This document shows, one piece after another, positions 52,990-62,010 of a stretch of 64,000 bases of DNA. The notes under the pieces are model-generated. The model was not told the DNA's origin and ran no database searches. It saw only the letters and a program-made list of their open reading frames with translations. This DNA is from Hydrogenoanaerobacterium saccharovorans. GTDB taxonomy: Bacteria; Bacillota; Clostridia; Oscillospirales; Ruminococcaceae. The position numbers were made by a program, and so were the translations under genes. How positions within the stretch are numbered: the first letter of the stretch is position 1; each line of letters opens with the position of its first letter. The stretch is from NCBI RefSeq assembly GCF_003814745.1, contig NZ_RKRD01000001.1, positions 1 to 64,000 of the forward strand, read 5' to 3'.

Positions 52990-54042
52990 ATGAAAAAAGT
53001 ATTAGCATTGGCACTTGCTTTGGTTCTTGCACTGGGTATGTTCGGTTGTTCTAAACCAGCAGAGAGTTCCGCTTCCGCTGCTCCTTCAGAATCTGCTGCT
53101 CCGTCCGAGAGCGCGTCTGAAACAGCACCAAAAGGCGATATTGTGCTTGCAGGTATTTATAAAGCAGGCGACCAGCAGTGGTTCATCGGCGAAGGCGAAG
53201 CTGCAAAAGCAAAAGCGCTCGAAATGGGTGCGAAAGACTTTATGTATATCGACGCTAAAATGAACCCCGATACCTATTTGCAAGCACTTGACAATGCAAT
53301 TACACAGGGTGTATCCGGTATCCTTGTTTGCGTACCCGACCAAAAACTTTCTGCCGTTACAGTTCAGAAATGTAAAGAGGCAGGCATCCCTGTTATCGCT
53401 GCTGACGACCAGCTTCTCGACGAAAGCGGCAAAATGATTGCTCCTTGGGTTGGTATCGACGGCAAAGCAATCGGTGTTGCAGTTGGCGAATGGACTGCAA
53501 ACTATGTAAAAGAAAACAAAATGACCGGCGACGATTGCGGCGTTTTGTACCTCACTATGGATCAAGTATCCAGCTGTGTACCCAGAACAGAGGGTCAAGT
53601 TGAGTCTTGGAACAAAATCCTCCCCGATTGGAAAAAAGAGAACACCTTTAAATCCGATTACAACGGCGAGCAGGATAAAGCTTACAACGCAGCAGCAGGT
53701 ATCTTTACAGCAAATCCAAAAATCAAAAAATGGATTGTTATGACCCCGAACGATGAAGGTGCTGCCGGCGCTACCCGTGCTCTTGAAGCTGCAGGCCTCG
53801 ATAAAGATTCTGTCGTTTGCGGTATCGGCGGATACCTTGCAAAATTGGAATTTGCAAAAGCTGAGCCTTCTGCATTTAAAGCAACCGCATTCATCAACTA
53901 TGTTGACGTTGGTGCTTACTCTGCAGAAAACATGATGAAATTCCTCAACGACGGCGTAGAGATTCCAATGGAATTCAAAACCCCGGCTGTTATGATTACA
54001 AAAGACAACTATAAAGAAATTATGAAAGATCAGGCAGAATAA
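52990..54042 (+). CDS. arabinose-type sugar-binding lipoprotein
   Basis: 350 residues. The signal ends at lipobox LGMFGC (Cys20) with a Ser/Ala/Glu linker. The mature domain resembles L-arabinose-binding protein AraF: GDQQWFIGEGEAAKAKA, GILVCVPDQKLS, IPVIAADDQLLDESGK and KKWIVMTPNDEGAAGATRAL follow its order closely. L-arabinose or a related pentose/hexose is the best guess, but no arabinose catabolic genes are nearby. It is last in the operon and followed by a terminator. Confidence 0.92.
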   Translation: MKKVLALALALVLALGMFGCSKPAESSASAAPSESAAPSESASETAPKGDIVLAGIYKAGDQQWFIGEGEAAKAKALEMGAKDFMYIDAKMNPDTYLQALDNAITQGVSGILVCVPDQKLSAVTVQKCKEAGIPVIAADDQLLDESGKMIAPWVGIDGKAIGVAVGEWTANYVKENKMTGDDCGVLYLTMDQVSSCVPRTEGQVESWNKILPDWKKENTFKSDYNGEQDKAYNAAAGIFTANPKIKKWIVMTPNDEGAAGATRALEAAGLDKDSVVCGIGGYLAKLEFAKAEPSAFKATAFINYVDVGAYSAENMMKFLNDGVEIPMEFKTPAVMITKDNYKEIMKDQAE

Positions 54043-54071
54043 TCACTAAAGCACATCTGCTAAAAACAATT

Positions 54072-54108
54072 AAAATCCATGCGGGTTATACCTGCATGGA
54101 TTTTGATA
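54072..54108 (+). terminator. terminator of arabinose-type importer operon
   Basis: AAAATCCATGC-GG pairs with CC-GCATGGATTTT across a short loop, followed by GATATTTGTTT. Confidence 0.8.
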
Positions 54109-54186
54109 TTTGTTTATATCATGTTATTTATGTTATAATAGCATCAATACAGGTTGTGTTGAAGCGAATAAAGAGGGGGCAGCGCA

Positions 54187-55950
54187 ATGGAGAAAAAGGA
54201 CAGGCGGTTCAGGATAAAAAGTATTAATACACGCATCGTGCTGTCGTTCTCTTTGCTGATTGCAACCATTATTGTGTTTATACTTACGATTACCAGCATC
54301 GTATTTACAAGCCGATTTATGGAGCAAAAAAACAACCTGATGCTTGAACGAATGGCTTTTATTACACAGGATATTGAAGACAATATCAACGGCTACCGCA
54401 AACTGGCGGCTGCCGTAAAACGTGATGCCGTAGTAAAGTTGTACCTCGAAAACTTGTATGAGGATTACAGCAATTTAGAAAAAAGGCTGGATGAACTTGC
54501 ACAATATACTTACGGTGTAGAGCGTATTACTCTTTTGGATGCGAACCTCAAAATTTTAGACCAATACTATGGTATGAAAGATTTTCGGCAGCAGTTTATG
54601 CAAGCATCGGGGATGGTTGCTATATGGCAGACCGAGCGCGATGAACTTTTTTCGATACCGCACAATTTTCCGTCGCAAGGCAGCTTAACCGATTATATGG
54701 AAAATGTAAAAATATCCTACATCAGCATTATTCGAGATGAAAAATTTAAAATCAAAGGCTATATAATATTAAACACAGCCCGGAATTATTTATTTTCGGG
54801 CAAGCAGGAATATGCGAAATCGTTGTTTGATAATACTTATATCATCACCAAGTCAGGCGATGTCGTCTATCGTTTTGGCGATAAAAACAAGCATCTTGAA
54901 GAGCAAGCCGTAGAATTTGTAAAAACAGGCTATTTTAACGAGAGTATTCGTACGAATAAAAACCAAACACTGTTTAAACAGGCGGTGCTTACCTATCCCG
55001 AATGGATTGTGGTAGGGGTATCGTCCGATGCAAACTTAAAAAAAGATTTGGATGTTATTTATACCACCATTGTGTTGGTGGGGTTACTCGGTTTGGTTAC
55101 CGTTGTATTTATCAGCCGTGTGATATCCAATAAAATCACACAGCCTATCTACAGCCTTAAACAGGCGATGGGCCGTTTTGAGCAGGGTGAAATGCCGGAA
55201 AAGCTTGTTCCCACCACGCAGGATGAGTTGGGCTATTTGGTGAATGGCTTTAACATGATGCTCGATGACATCAGCCGTTTTGTGGATGCTGTCTATCACG
55301 AGCAGGAAGAAAAGAAAAAAGCAGAGGTTGCTGCGCTGAAGTTCCAGCTGGAATCACTGCAAAGCCAAATTAACCCGCATTTTTTATATAATACACTCAA
55401 CACCGTGTCTTACCTTTCGCTTAAAAACCGTACCGCAGAAATTCGAGAATTAATTCAATCACTCAACACCTTGCTGCGTTCAACTTTGTCAGACCAGAGC
55501 GAGTTGGTTTCAGTTGAAAAAGAAATATACTTTTTACAGTCTTACGTTAAAATACAAAATTACCGCTATGAAGATATGATTAACTTAACCTACGATGTGG
55601 ATGAAAATGCACTGGACTGCACCTTACCCAAGCTTATTTTGCAGCCGATTGTAGAAAATAGCCTGTTGCATGGCATTTACCCAAAAGGGGTAACCGGCAA
55701 TATCCATGTGGATATTTGCTGTTCGGATGATTATATTGATATTTCTGTGGCTGATGACGGAATTGGTATCGACCCGGATACTTTAAAAACGTTAAACAAT
55801 AAATCAAAGGGGTTCAACCGCATTGGTATAAAAAATGTAGATGAGAGATTAAAGCTTTATTATGGTGAACTCTCCGGACTGCATATTGAATCGACTGTAG
55901 GAGAAGGCACAACCGTAAGCTTTACAATTCCAAAACATTCTGAGGATTAG
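54187..55950 (+). CDS. YesM-type sensor histidine kinase
   Basis: 587 residues. Two membrane helices (about 17-39 and 285-310) flank a roughly 250-residue dCache-like extracytoplasmic sensor. HAMP and a coiled coil (EQEEKKKAEVAALKFQLESL) follow, then the phosphoacceptor in QINPHFLYNTLNTVS and the ATPase domain with QPIVENSLLHGIYP and VADDGIGI. It forms a pair with the YesN-type regulator 27 bases downstream. A TATAAT at 54134-54139 may be the -10. Confidence 0.94.
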   Translation: MEKKDRRFRIKSINTRIVLSFSLLIATIIVFILTITSIVFTSRFMEQKNNLMLERMAFITQDIEDNINGYRKLAAAVKRDAVVKLYLENLYEDYSNLEKRLDELAQYTYGVERITLLDANLKILDQYYGMKDFRQQFMQASGMVAIWQTERDELFSIPHNFPSQGSLTDYMENVKISYISIIRDEKFKIKGYIILNTARNYLFSGKQEYAKSLFDNTYIITKSGDVVYRFGDKNKHLEEQAVEFVKTGYFNESIRTNKNQTLFKQAVLTYPEWIVVGVSSDANLKKDLDVIYTTIVLVGLLGLVTVVFISRVISNKITQPIYSLKQAMGRFEQGEMPEKLVPTTQDELGYLVNGFNMMLDDISRFVDAVYHEQEEKKKAEVAALKFQLESLQSQINPHFLYNTLNTVSYLSLKNRTAEIRELIQSLNTLLRSTLSDQSELVSVEKEIYFLQSYVKIQNYRYEDMINLTYDVDENALDCTLPKLILQPIVENSLLHGIYPKGVTGNIHVDICCSDDYIDISVADDGIGIDPDTLKTLNNKSKGFNRIGIKNVDERLKLYYGELSGLHIESTVGEGTTVSFTIPKHSED

Positions 55951-55977
55951 CCGGAATTTTATCAGGGAGATGATTGC

Positions 55978-57552
55978 TTGTACAGAGCCCTTATCGTAGA
56001 CGATGAAATGGCAGCACGTGAGACGCTAAAATGTTTGATAGAGTGGGAAAAGGTTGGCTTTGAACAGCCTGTTTGTGCCAACAATGGGTTGGAAGCACTG
56101 GAGTTATACAAACAAAACCGTTTTGACGTGGTATTTACCGATATTGAAATGCCCTTGATGGATGGCTTGAAATTAATCGAGAAGATACGGGAACTTTGCC
56201 CGCAACAAAAGATTGTTATTATCAGCTGCCACGAAAATTTTGCTTATGCAAGGCGTGCTATACGGATGGGGGTAGAAGATTACCTCATCAAAGACCTGAT
56301 GGATGAAGATGAGCTTTGTGTACATATGGTCAATCTTAAGTCACAACTGGAGGATCAAACAAGCTATTCTGATATTCAAAAAGGGTTTGATATCAACGAT
56401 ATTGTGGAACGGCTGATTGTGGAGGATGAAACCATCACACCGCAGGAACGTGAGATAGCCCAAGAGCGACTGGGGCTGAACAAAAAAGAGGCAATCGCTG
56501 CGCTTTCTGTAATTGTGGACAGTTATGGAAAGATGAAAGCAAAATTGAAACATGAAACCAATACCTGGCACCAGAATATGGCTGCTTTTAAGGCGAAGCT
56601 GCAAAGCAACAGCCTTGCCTCAGTAGAAATAAAAGAGAGCGAGTATCTTCTGATTTTTCAGGCGGGAGACAGTTTTAGTATGCTGAATTTTATCAATTCT
56701 TCCATTCAGTACGCCAACCACATCCGCAGCCTTGCAAACGAGCTGGGTATTTCATCGGTCAGTATTGGTATTTCTAATTTCAGTTCTAAACTCGATATTC
56801 CTGCGCTGTATGACCAAGCCTTGCAGGCAAGCGGTATGCGGGTAGTTGCAGGGCTTAATAAAAACTTAATGTACCATGGCATTGGTACGCAGCGCAAAAC
56901 ATTTGATAAAACGACGCTCGACCGTTCGGTGCGTCAAGTGCATGAATTGTTGTTTGCCAAGGACATTCATTGCCTTAAACTTGTGCGGCGGCTGTATGCT
57001 GCCGATTTAATGGACGGATTTATGGAGCTCAATTATTACCGTTACCTCAATACGCGGTTGTACGGGGTGGCATTTCATTACATCGACCAGAACGACATTG
57101 ATTACAACGAGTTGTTTCACAACAATTTGCTGGATATTGAGGAAATAGCAGCGATGGAAACAGCAAAACAAATGGCGGATTGTTTTTGCGAAATTTTTGG
57201 CATACTGATAGAACAAGGAAAAAATAGCATCAAAAATGATGGCAGCCTGGCGCAGCGTGCCAAGCATGTAATAGAACAGAATTATGAAAAAGATATTACG
57301 CTAGGGGATATTGCGGATATGCTGCACGTACACAAAGGATATCTGTGCCGCGTATTTAAGGAGGAAACCGGAGAAAACTTAATGCAGTTTGTAATCAATT
57401 GCAAAATCGACAAGGCAAAAGAAATGCTTACCGGCACTTCGCTTAAGCTTTACGAGATTTCTGAAAAGCTGGGGTTTGCTTCGCCGCAATATTTTTCTTC
57501 GGTGTTTAAACGCCATACCAACCTTACCCCCAACGAATTTAAAAAACAATAA
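55978..57552 (+). CDS. YesN-type response regulator, AraC output domain
   Basis: 524 residues, TTG start with GGGAGA upstream. The receiver has the acidic pair in LIVDDEMA, the phosphoacceptor in VFTDIEMPLMDGL and a DLMDEDEL segment in place of the usual K-P loop (YLIKDLM keeps the lysine). The C-terminal AraC domain shows LGDIADMLHVHKGYLCRVFK and LGFASPQYFSSVFKRHTNLTP. It should regulate the adjacent sugar importer. Confidence 0.94.
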   Translation: MYRALIVDDEMAARETLKCLIEWEKVGFEQPVCANNGLEALELYKQNRFDVVFTDIEMPLMDGLKLIEKIRELCPQQKIVIISCHENFAYARRAIRMGVEDYLIKDLMDEDELCVHMVNLKSQLEDQTSYSDIQKGFDINDIVERLIVEDETITPQEREIAQERLGLNKKEAIAALSVIVDSYGKMKAKLKHETNTWHQNMAAFKAKLQSNSLASVEIKESEYLLIFQAGDSFSMLNFINSSIQYANHIRSLANELGISSVSIGISNFSSKLDIPALYDQALQASGMRVVAGLNKNLMYHGIGTQRKTFDKTTLDRSVRQVHELLFAKDIHCLKLVRRLYAADLMDGFMELNYYRYLNTRLYGVAFHYIDQNDIDYNELFHNNLLDIEEIAAMETAKQMADCFCEIFGILIEQGKNSIKNDGSLAQRAKHVIEQNYEKDITLGDIADMLHVHKGYLCRVFKEETGENLMQFVINCKIDKAKEMLTGTSLKLYEISEKLGFASPQYFSSVFKRHTNLTPNEFKKQ

Positions 57553-57564
57553 TTAGTAAAAAAC

Positions 57565-57612
57565 AAATCCCAAACCAACGGTGTTCATCTACCATTGGTT
57601 TGGGATTTTTGC
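57565..57612. terminator. bidirectional terminator YesN / hcp
   Basis: AAATCCCAAACCAA pairs with TTGGTTTGGGATTT with inner GGT/ACC pairs, flanked by A- and T-runs. Confidence 0.9.
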
Positions 57613-57632
57613 TTGCTTGATTCAGCAACAGT

Positions 57633-59204
57633 CTATTTGCGCCCCAAAATGGCGTCTAAATCCTGCTCGGGTGCTGTGATTGGCTGCAGCCCATAAGTGT
57701 TTACCAAAACCTTTACCACGGTTTCGGACAAAAATGCGGGCATGGTTGGGCCAAGGTACATGTTTTTGATACCAAGGGATAACAAAGTAAGCAGAATGCA
57801 AACCGCTTTTTGTTCGTACCAAGTGAGCACAAGGGTAAGCGGAAGTTCATTTACAGTGCATTCGAACGCGTCGGCAAGTGCCAGTGCAACTTTAATGGCG
57901 CTGTAAGCATCGTTGCATTGCCCCATATCCATGATTCTTGGCAGTCCGTCAATTTCGCCTAAATCCAAATCGTTAAAGCGGAATTTCCCGCACGCCAAAG
58001 TCAGAACAATGGTATCCATGGGGGTTTGTTTTACAAACTCGGTGTAATAGCTTCTGCCGGGATGGGCGCCGTCGCAGCCGCCCACCAAAAAGAAATGTTT
58101 GATAGCCCCAGATTTAACGGCAGCAACAATTTTTTCTGCATTGGCAAGTACGGTGTTATGCCCAAAGCCTGTTGTAAGAATGTGGCCGCCGTTAATGCCG
58201 CTCATGCTGCGGTCATTTTCATAACCGCCCAACTCCAGTGCTTGTTCGATTAAAGGTGTAAAATCCTTGCGTCCGTTTTCATCGGCTTCAATGTGAATCA
58301 GCCCTTCAAAACCCACAACCGATGTGGTATAGATTCGATCTTCGTAACTCGAGCGAGTAGGCATCAGGCAGTTTGTGGTAAACAGCACGGGCGCAGGGAT
58401 ATTCTCGAATTCTTTTTGCTGGCTTTGCCAAGCGGTACCAAAGTTGCCGGCAAGGTGCTTGTATTTTTTTAGTTCAGGGTATCCGTGCGCAGGCAGCATT
58501 TCGCCGTGGGTATAAATGTTGATACCTTTGCCTTTTGTTTGCTCCAACAGCATCTCTAAGTCGTGCAAATCGTGCCCCGATACAACAATAAATGGGCCTT
58601 TTTTAATATCGGTGTTCACTCTGGTGGGGATTGGGTCACCGTAACTCTCGGTATTGGCAGTATCCAGCATCGCCATACATTTTAAATTGATTTTGCCAAA
58701 TTCCATAATCAAGGCGAGCCATTCTTCTATGGTGTGCTCGGTATTAATTTCGCAAAGACCTTTATAAAACCAGTTTGAAACTTCTTTGTCTTTATAACCC
58801 AAAGCAAGGCTGTGGTGCGCATAGGCAGCCATACCCTTCATGCCAAACAAAAGGGTGGAACGAAGCGAGACAATGTCGGTTTCTCCTTTCCAAAGTTCAA
58901 CCACATCAAATTGCTTGTTTCCGCCGATATTTTTTCTCTCTCGTATCACTTTATTAATGTAGTTTTCAATGCTCTCATTGTCGAAGTTGACATTTGTCAA
59001 AGTTACAAACAGTCCATCCATCACCAGCCTGTCCGATAATTCGGTACTCCCGTTTTCGCGAACCGCTTCAGAAAGCCGAATCAATTCGTAAACCAAATCA
59101 TCCTGCAATAATGCGGTGGACGGCTGCTTGCCGCACACGCCTACTTTTACGCAGCCTTTATTACCTGCGGTTTGCTGGCACTGAAAGCAAAACATTTCAC
59201 TCAT
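57633..59204 (-). CDS. hcp: hybrid-cluster protein (hydroxylamine reductase / NO-stress enzyme)
   Basis: 523 residues. N-terminal Cys6, Cys9, Cys18 and Cys24 (CFQCQQTAGNKGC...VCGK) bind a cubane cluster. VSGHDLHDLE, LVGGCDGAHPGRSYY and LTLACGKFRFND supply ligands of the hybrid 4Fe-2S-2O cluster. Hcp reduces nitric oxide or hydroxylamine in anaerobes. It stands alone, without the Hcr reductase gene. A symmetric TGAAC-G-GTTCA (59232-59242) just upstream is a possible regulatory site. Confidence 0.96.
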   Translation of the reverse strand: MSEMFCFQCQQTAGNKGCVKVGVCGKQPSTALLQDDLVYELIRLSEAVRENGSTELSDRLVMDGLFVTLTNVNFDNESIENYINKVIRERKNIGGNKQFDVVELWKGETDIVSLRSTLLFGMKGMAAYAHHSLALGYKDKEVSNWFYKGLCEINTEHTIEEWLALIMEFGKINLKCMAMLDTANTESYGDPIPTRVNTDIKKGPFIVVSGHDLHDLEMLLEQTKGKGINIYTHGEMLPAHGYPELKKYKHLAGNFGTAWQSQQKEFENIPAPVLFTTNCLMPTRSSYEDRIYTTSVVGFEGLIHIEADENGRKDFTPLIEQALELGGYENDRSMSGINGGHILTTGFGHNTVLANAEKIVAAVKSGAIKHFFLVGGCDGAHPGRSYYTEFVKQTPMDTIVLTLACGKFRFNDLDLGEIDGLPRIMDMGQCNDAYSAIKVALALADAFECTVNELPLTLVLTWYEQKAVCILLTLLSLGIKNMYLGPTMPAFLSETVVKVLVNTYGLQPITAPEQDLDAILGRK

Positions 59205-59293
59205 AATTTTACCCCTTTTTATTTTTTATGCTGAACGGTTCAAATGTGTACAGCATTACTGTTTGTGTTTATTATGCACGGATAAACTTCGTA

Positions 59294-59605
59294 TTATTGC
59301 GTATCTTTTTTATTCCTGCGTTTCATCAGTTCGCATGCGAGCAACACAACAGAAGCAGATAGAAAGGACCCGATAAAAATAATGCCAATCAAAACATATG
59401 CCAAGTCCAAAAAGCCTTCCATCTGGGCAGTGTTGGCGTAAAAAATAAAGCCTGCACCTAAAATTAATGTTATAACAGGCAGAATGAACTTTGAAATTTT
59501 GCCGCGCGATAATCTGCACAGCAGATATTCTATGAGCGCAACAGGAATTGAAAACAGCAAAAGAACTAAAATAAGCCTTAGTATGCCGTTATCGGTTATA
59601 TTCAT
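59294..59605 (-). CDS. small three-helix membrane protein, unknown
   Basis: 103 residues with three predicted membrane helices (about 7-29, 38-57 and 65-90) and a basic C-terminus MKRRNKKDTQ. The sequence resembles no family I know. It ends about 90 bases before hcp on the same strand, but no ribosome or terminator evidence links the two. Confidence 0.6.
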   Translation of the reverse strand: MNITDNGILRLILVLLLFSIPVALIEYLLCRLSRGKISKFILPVITLILGAGFIFYANTAQMEGFLDLAYVLIGIIFIGSFLSASVVLLACELMKRRNKKDTQ

Positions 59606-59856
59606 AAAACCACCGCTTTCTCTTTCAATGCTAATGTGCCCTTTTTAACATACCTATTTTAGTTTTGCCGCAAAACTGTGTTGCATACGTGTATGTAAAG
59701 AACACAGTAAATTTATGTGTTTTATAAAAAGCTTGATTTTATTAAGCACATTTTCTTCCACCTCTTTTGTAGTTTTATAAAAAATGTTACAATATTTTTT
59801 ATAAATGCAATAAAAGGCACTTCCTCTGCATTAATTAAGTGAAAGGGACAGAAACC

Positions 59857-60450
59857 ATGTTTTTATTTTGTTTGATGTCGACCGGCCAAGATAAAAAGAT
59901 AGGTGGTACGGCACCCCAGCTGCTGGATGAGAGTTTGATAACCCGCATTGCAAACGATGACGGGGAGGCTTTTCGCACCCTTTATTGCCAAACCGACCGT
60001 GCTGTTTATGGTTTTGCCCTATCCATTTTAAAAAATCAACAAGATGCAGAGGATATTATGCAAGACACCTATCTCAAGATACGGGCGGGGGCACATCTGT
60101 ATGAACCGCGCGGAAAGCCGATGGCATGGGTGCTCACCATTACCAAAAACTTGGCGCTGATGAAACTGCGCAGCAAAGCTGCCAACCCCTGCCAGCCCAT
60201 GGAAGAGCTGGAAAACAGTATCGACTGCTCCGGCTCCATCCATTATGAGGACCGTGCGGTGCTGGATGCGGCATTGCAGATTTTAAAGGATGATGAGCGG
60301 CAGATTGTACTGCTGCATGCGCTGACAGGGCTGCGCCACCGTGAAATTGCAAAACTGCTTGAGATGCCTTTGGCAACCGTACTTTCGAAGTACAGCCGTT
60401 CGCTGAAAAAGCTAAAACAGTACCTAACAAAAGAGGAGGAGACTGTATGA
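59857..60450 (+). CDS. ECF-type RNA polymerase sigma factor
   Basis: About 197 residues. Region 2 (DGEAFRTLYCQTDRAVYGFA and QQDAEDIMQDTYLKI) and region 4 (DERQIVLLHALTGLRHREIA) are clear. AAAGGGA supports ATG 59857; a GTG six codons upstream is an alternative. The next gene begins in its last codons (ATGA overlap) and encodes a membrane anti-sigma protein, so this sigma is presumably held inactive at the membrane until an external signal is sensed. Confidence 0.93.
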   Translation: MFLFCLMSTGQDKKIGGTAPQLLDESLITRIANDDGEAFRTLYCQTDRAVYGFALSILKNQQDAEDIMQDTYLKIRAGAHLYEPRGKPMAWVLTITKNLALMKLRSKAANPCQPMEELENSIDCSGSIHYEDRAVLDAALQILKDDERQIVLLHALTGLRHREIAKLLEMPLATVLSKYSRSLKKLKQYLTKEEETV

Positions 60451-61883
60451 ATCGTAAACAAGTAGAGCAACATATTCGGCAGGCTATTGCACAGTCTACC
60501 CCCGATATCTTTGAAAAGGTATCCTCTGCTTACGTCTATAAAACAGAGAGGACGGAGCAACCGATGAAGAATACACTGGTATGGAACCGTAAAACAAAAA
60601 TAATGGGTGGTTTAGCAGCCGCATTTTTAATGTTGGGTGTGATATTTGGCGGCTACACTGTCTCCAGTTACAATCAGGTGGAGACGACCATTGCCATTGA
60701 CGTAAACCCAAGCGTAGAGATTACCACCAACAAAGCCGATAAGGTACTGAGCGTCAGCCCGCTGAACGAGGATGCAGTGGATATTATTGGGGATATGAAC
60801 CTGAAACGTGTCGACCTTAACGTTGCAATCAATGCAATTATGGGTTCGATGGTGAAAAAAGGCTATATCACCGATGTTAAAAATTCGATTTTGGTAACGG
60901 TGAAAAACGATGACGATACAAAAGCAGATGCCATCAAAACCAGCATCGTTTCAGACATTAACCAGTCCTTGCAGCAGAGCAATATCAAAGCAACGGTGTT
61001 TAATCAAAAGGTGAACCCCGATAAAGATTTGGAGACGCTGGCGAAGAAGTACAAATTATCATACGGCAAAGCGGTGTTTCTGTATCAGCTTACTTTGAAA
61101 GACCCATCGCTTACGATGGAACAGCTTGCCCCTCTTACGATGGAGCAGATAGCGAATCTCGTCAGCGACAAGAAAATAGACCTTCATGATATAGTCGATT
61201 ACGATGATGACGATATCGATGACTTTAACGACGGCGACCGCTGCATTGGCTGTACGGAGGGCTGTATTTGTGATGACTGCGATGATTACAATTACCATTG
61301 CCCCAAGTGCCTGACCACCTGTAAGCACTATACCGCACCTGCGTCCAACGCCCCTTCTGCCACTACCAAGCCCGCTTGCAAGTACTGTGCACCAAGCTGC
61401 AATTGCAAAGAATGCAAAGACGGTGATGGCTGCGACCGCTGGTGTGACGAATGTCCATCTGTGTGCAAAAATGCAGAGGCAAATAAACCGCAAAGCAAAC
61501 CAGATGATAAGCCCTGCACGTTTTGTGCATCTGATTGTACCTGTGAAGAATGCAAAGACAGTGACGGTTGCGACCGCTGGTGTGATGATTGTCCGTCTAC
61601 CTGCAAGAACTCGGCTGCAAACAAACCCGGAGCCAAGCCCGATAAAAAAGGCTGCAAGTTCTGTGCTTCTGGTTGCACCTGCGAAGACTGCAAAGAAGAT
61701 AAAGGCTGCGACCGTTGGTGTGATGATTGCCCTGCCGGCTGCGAAAATGCTCAAACAAATAAACCAGGTAACAAACATTCATCAAAATACCGTGATGATG
61801 ACGATAAGAAGAACGAAAAGAGCAAAACAAAAAGCCAAGATACGAAAGACGATGATGACGATAGCGACAGAGATGACGACTGA
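60447..61883 (+). CDS. RsgI-like anti-sigma protein with Cys-rich repeats
   Basis: 478 residues. A short cytosolic N-terminus, one membrane helix (about 52-75, GGLAAAFLMLGVIFGGY) and an extracytoplasmic RsgI-type domain (TTIAIDVNPSVEIT) are followed by a cysteine-rich region. Three 46-residue repeats start at residues 311, 357 and 403, each with nine cysteines (CKYCAPSCNCKEC...CDRWCDECPSVC). A degenerate copy starts at 266. The tail is very rich in Asp and Lys. It overlaps the sigma gene by four bases, and the repeats suggest metal or redox sensing outside the cell. Confidence 0.88.
   Translation: MNRKQVEQHIRQAIAQSTPDIFEKVSSAYVYKTERTEQPMKNTLVWNRKTKIMGGLAAAFLMLGVIFGGYTVSSYNQVETTIAIDVNPSVEITTNKADKVLSVSPLNEDAVDIIGDMNLKRVDLNVAINAIMGSMVKKGYITDVKNSILVTVKNDDDTKADAIKTSIVSDINQSLQQSNIKATVFNQKVNPDKDLETLAKKYKLSYGKAVFLYQLTLKDPSLTMEQLAPLTMEQIANLVSDKKIDLHDIVDYDDDDIDDFNDGDRCIGCTEGCICDDCDDYNYHCPKCLTTCKHYTAPASNAPSATTKPACKYCAPSCNCKECKDGDGCDRWCDECPSVCKNAEANKPQSKPDDKPCTFCASDCTCEECKDSDGCDRWCDDCPSTCKNSAANKPGAKPDKKGCKFCASGCTCEDCKEDKGCDRWCDDCPAGCENAQTNKPGNKHSSKYRDDDDKKNEKSKTKSQDTKDDDDDSDRDDD
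61377..61790 (+). repeat. three 138-bp in-frame tandem repeats
   Basis: Units beginning at 61377, 61515 and 61653 are exactly 138 bases apart and encode the nine-cysteine module C-x2-C-x3-C-x-C-x2-C...C-x3-C-x2-C-x3-C. They differ at synonymous and linker positions, so the duplication is not recent. A fourth, shorter module lies at 61242. Confidence 0.9.
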
Positions 61884-61936
61884 CATCTGCCTCAAATATC
61901 TGCTACAGTATCTTAAATACCAAGTATAAACAAAAA

Positions 61937-61983
61937 CACAAAAACATCTCGCGAGCTATGCCCGTGGGATGTTTTTGTGCTTT
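61937..61983. terminator. bidirectional terminator RsgI-like / amidase
   Basis: CACAAAAACATC (61937-61948) pairs perfectly with GATGTTTTTGTG (61968-61979), with partial pairing inside. It lies between converging genes. Confidence 0.85.
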
Positions 61984-62010
61984 AGAACATGTTAAGGTTT
62001 GTTTATGTGT

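Noticed and set aside
61059..61778. Long hydrophobic minus-strand frame opposite the anti-sigma gene
   Set aside because: It is a shadow of the cysteine/aspartate-rich coding sequence, which gives apparent Ala/Val/Ile codons in reverse; no start site support.
61377..61790. Regular 138-bp repeats that could suggest a repeat array or CRISPR
   Set aside because: They are in-frame protein repeats with conserved cysteine spacing; unit and spacing are far larger than CRISPR repeats.
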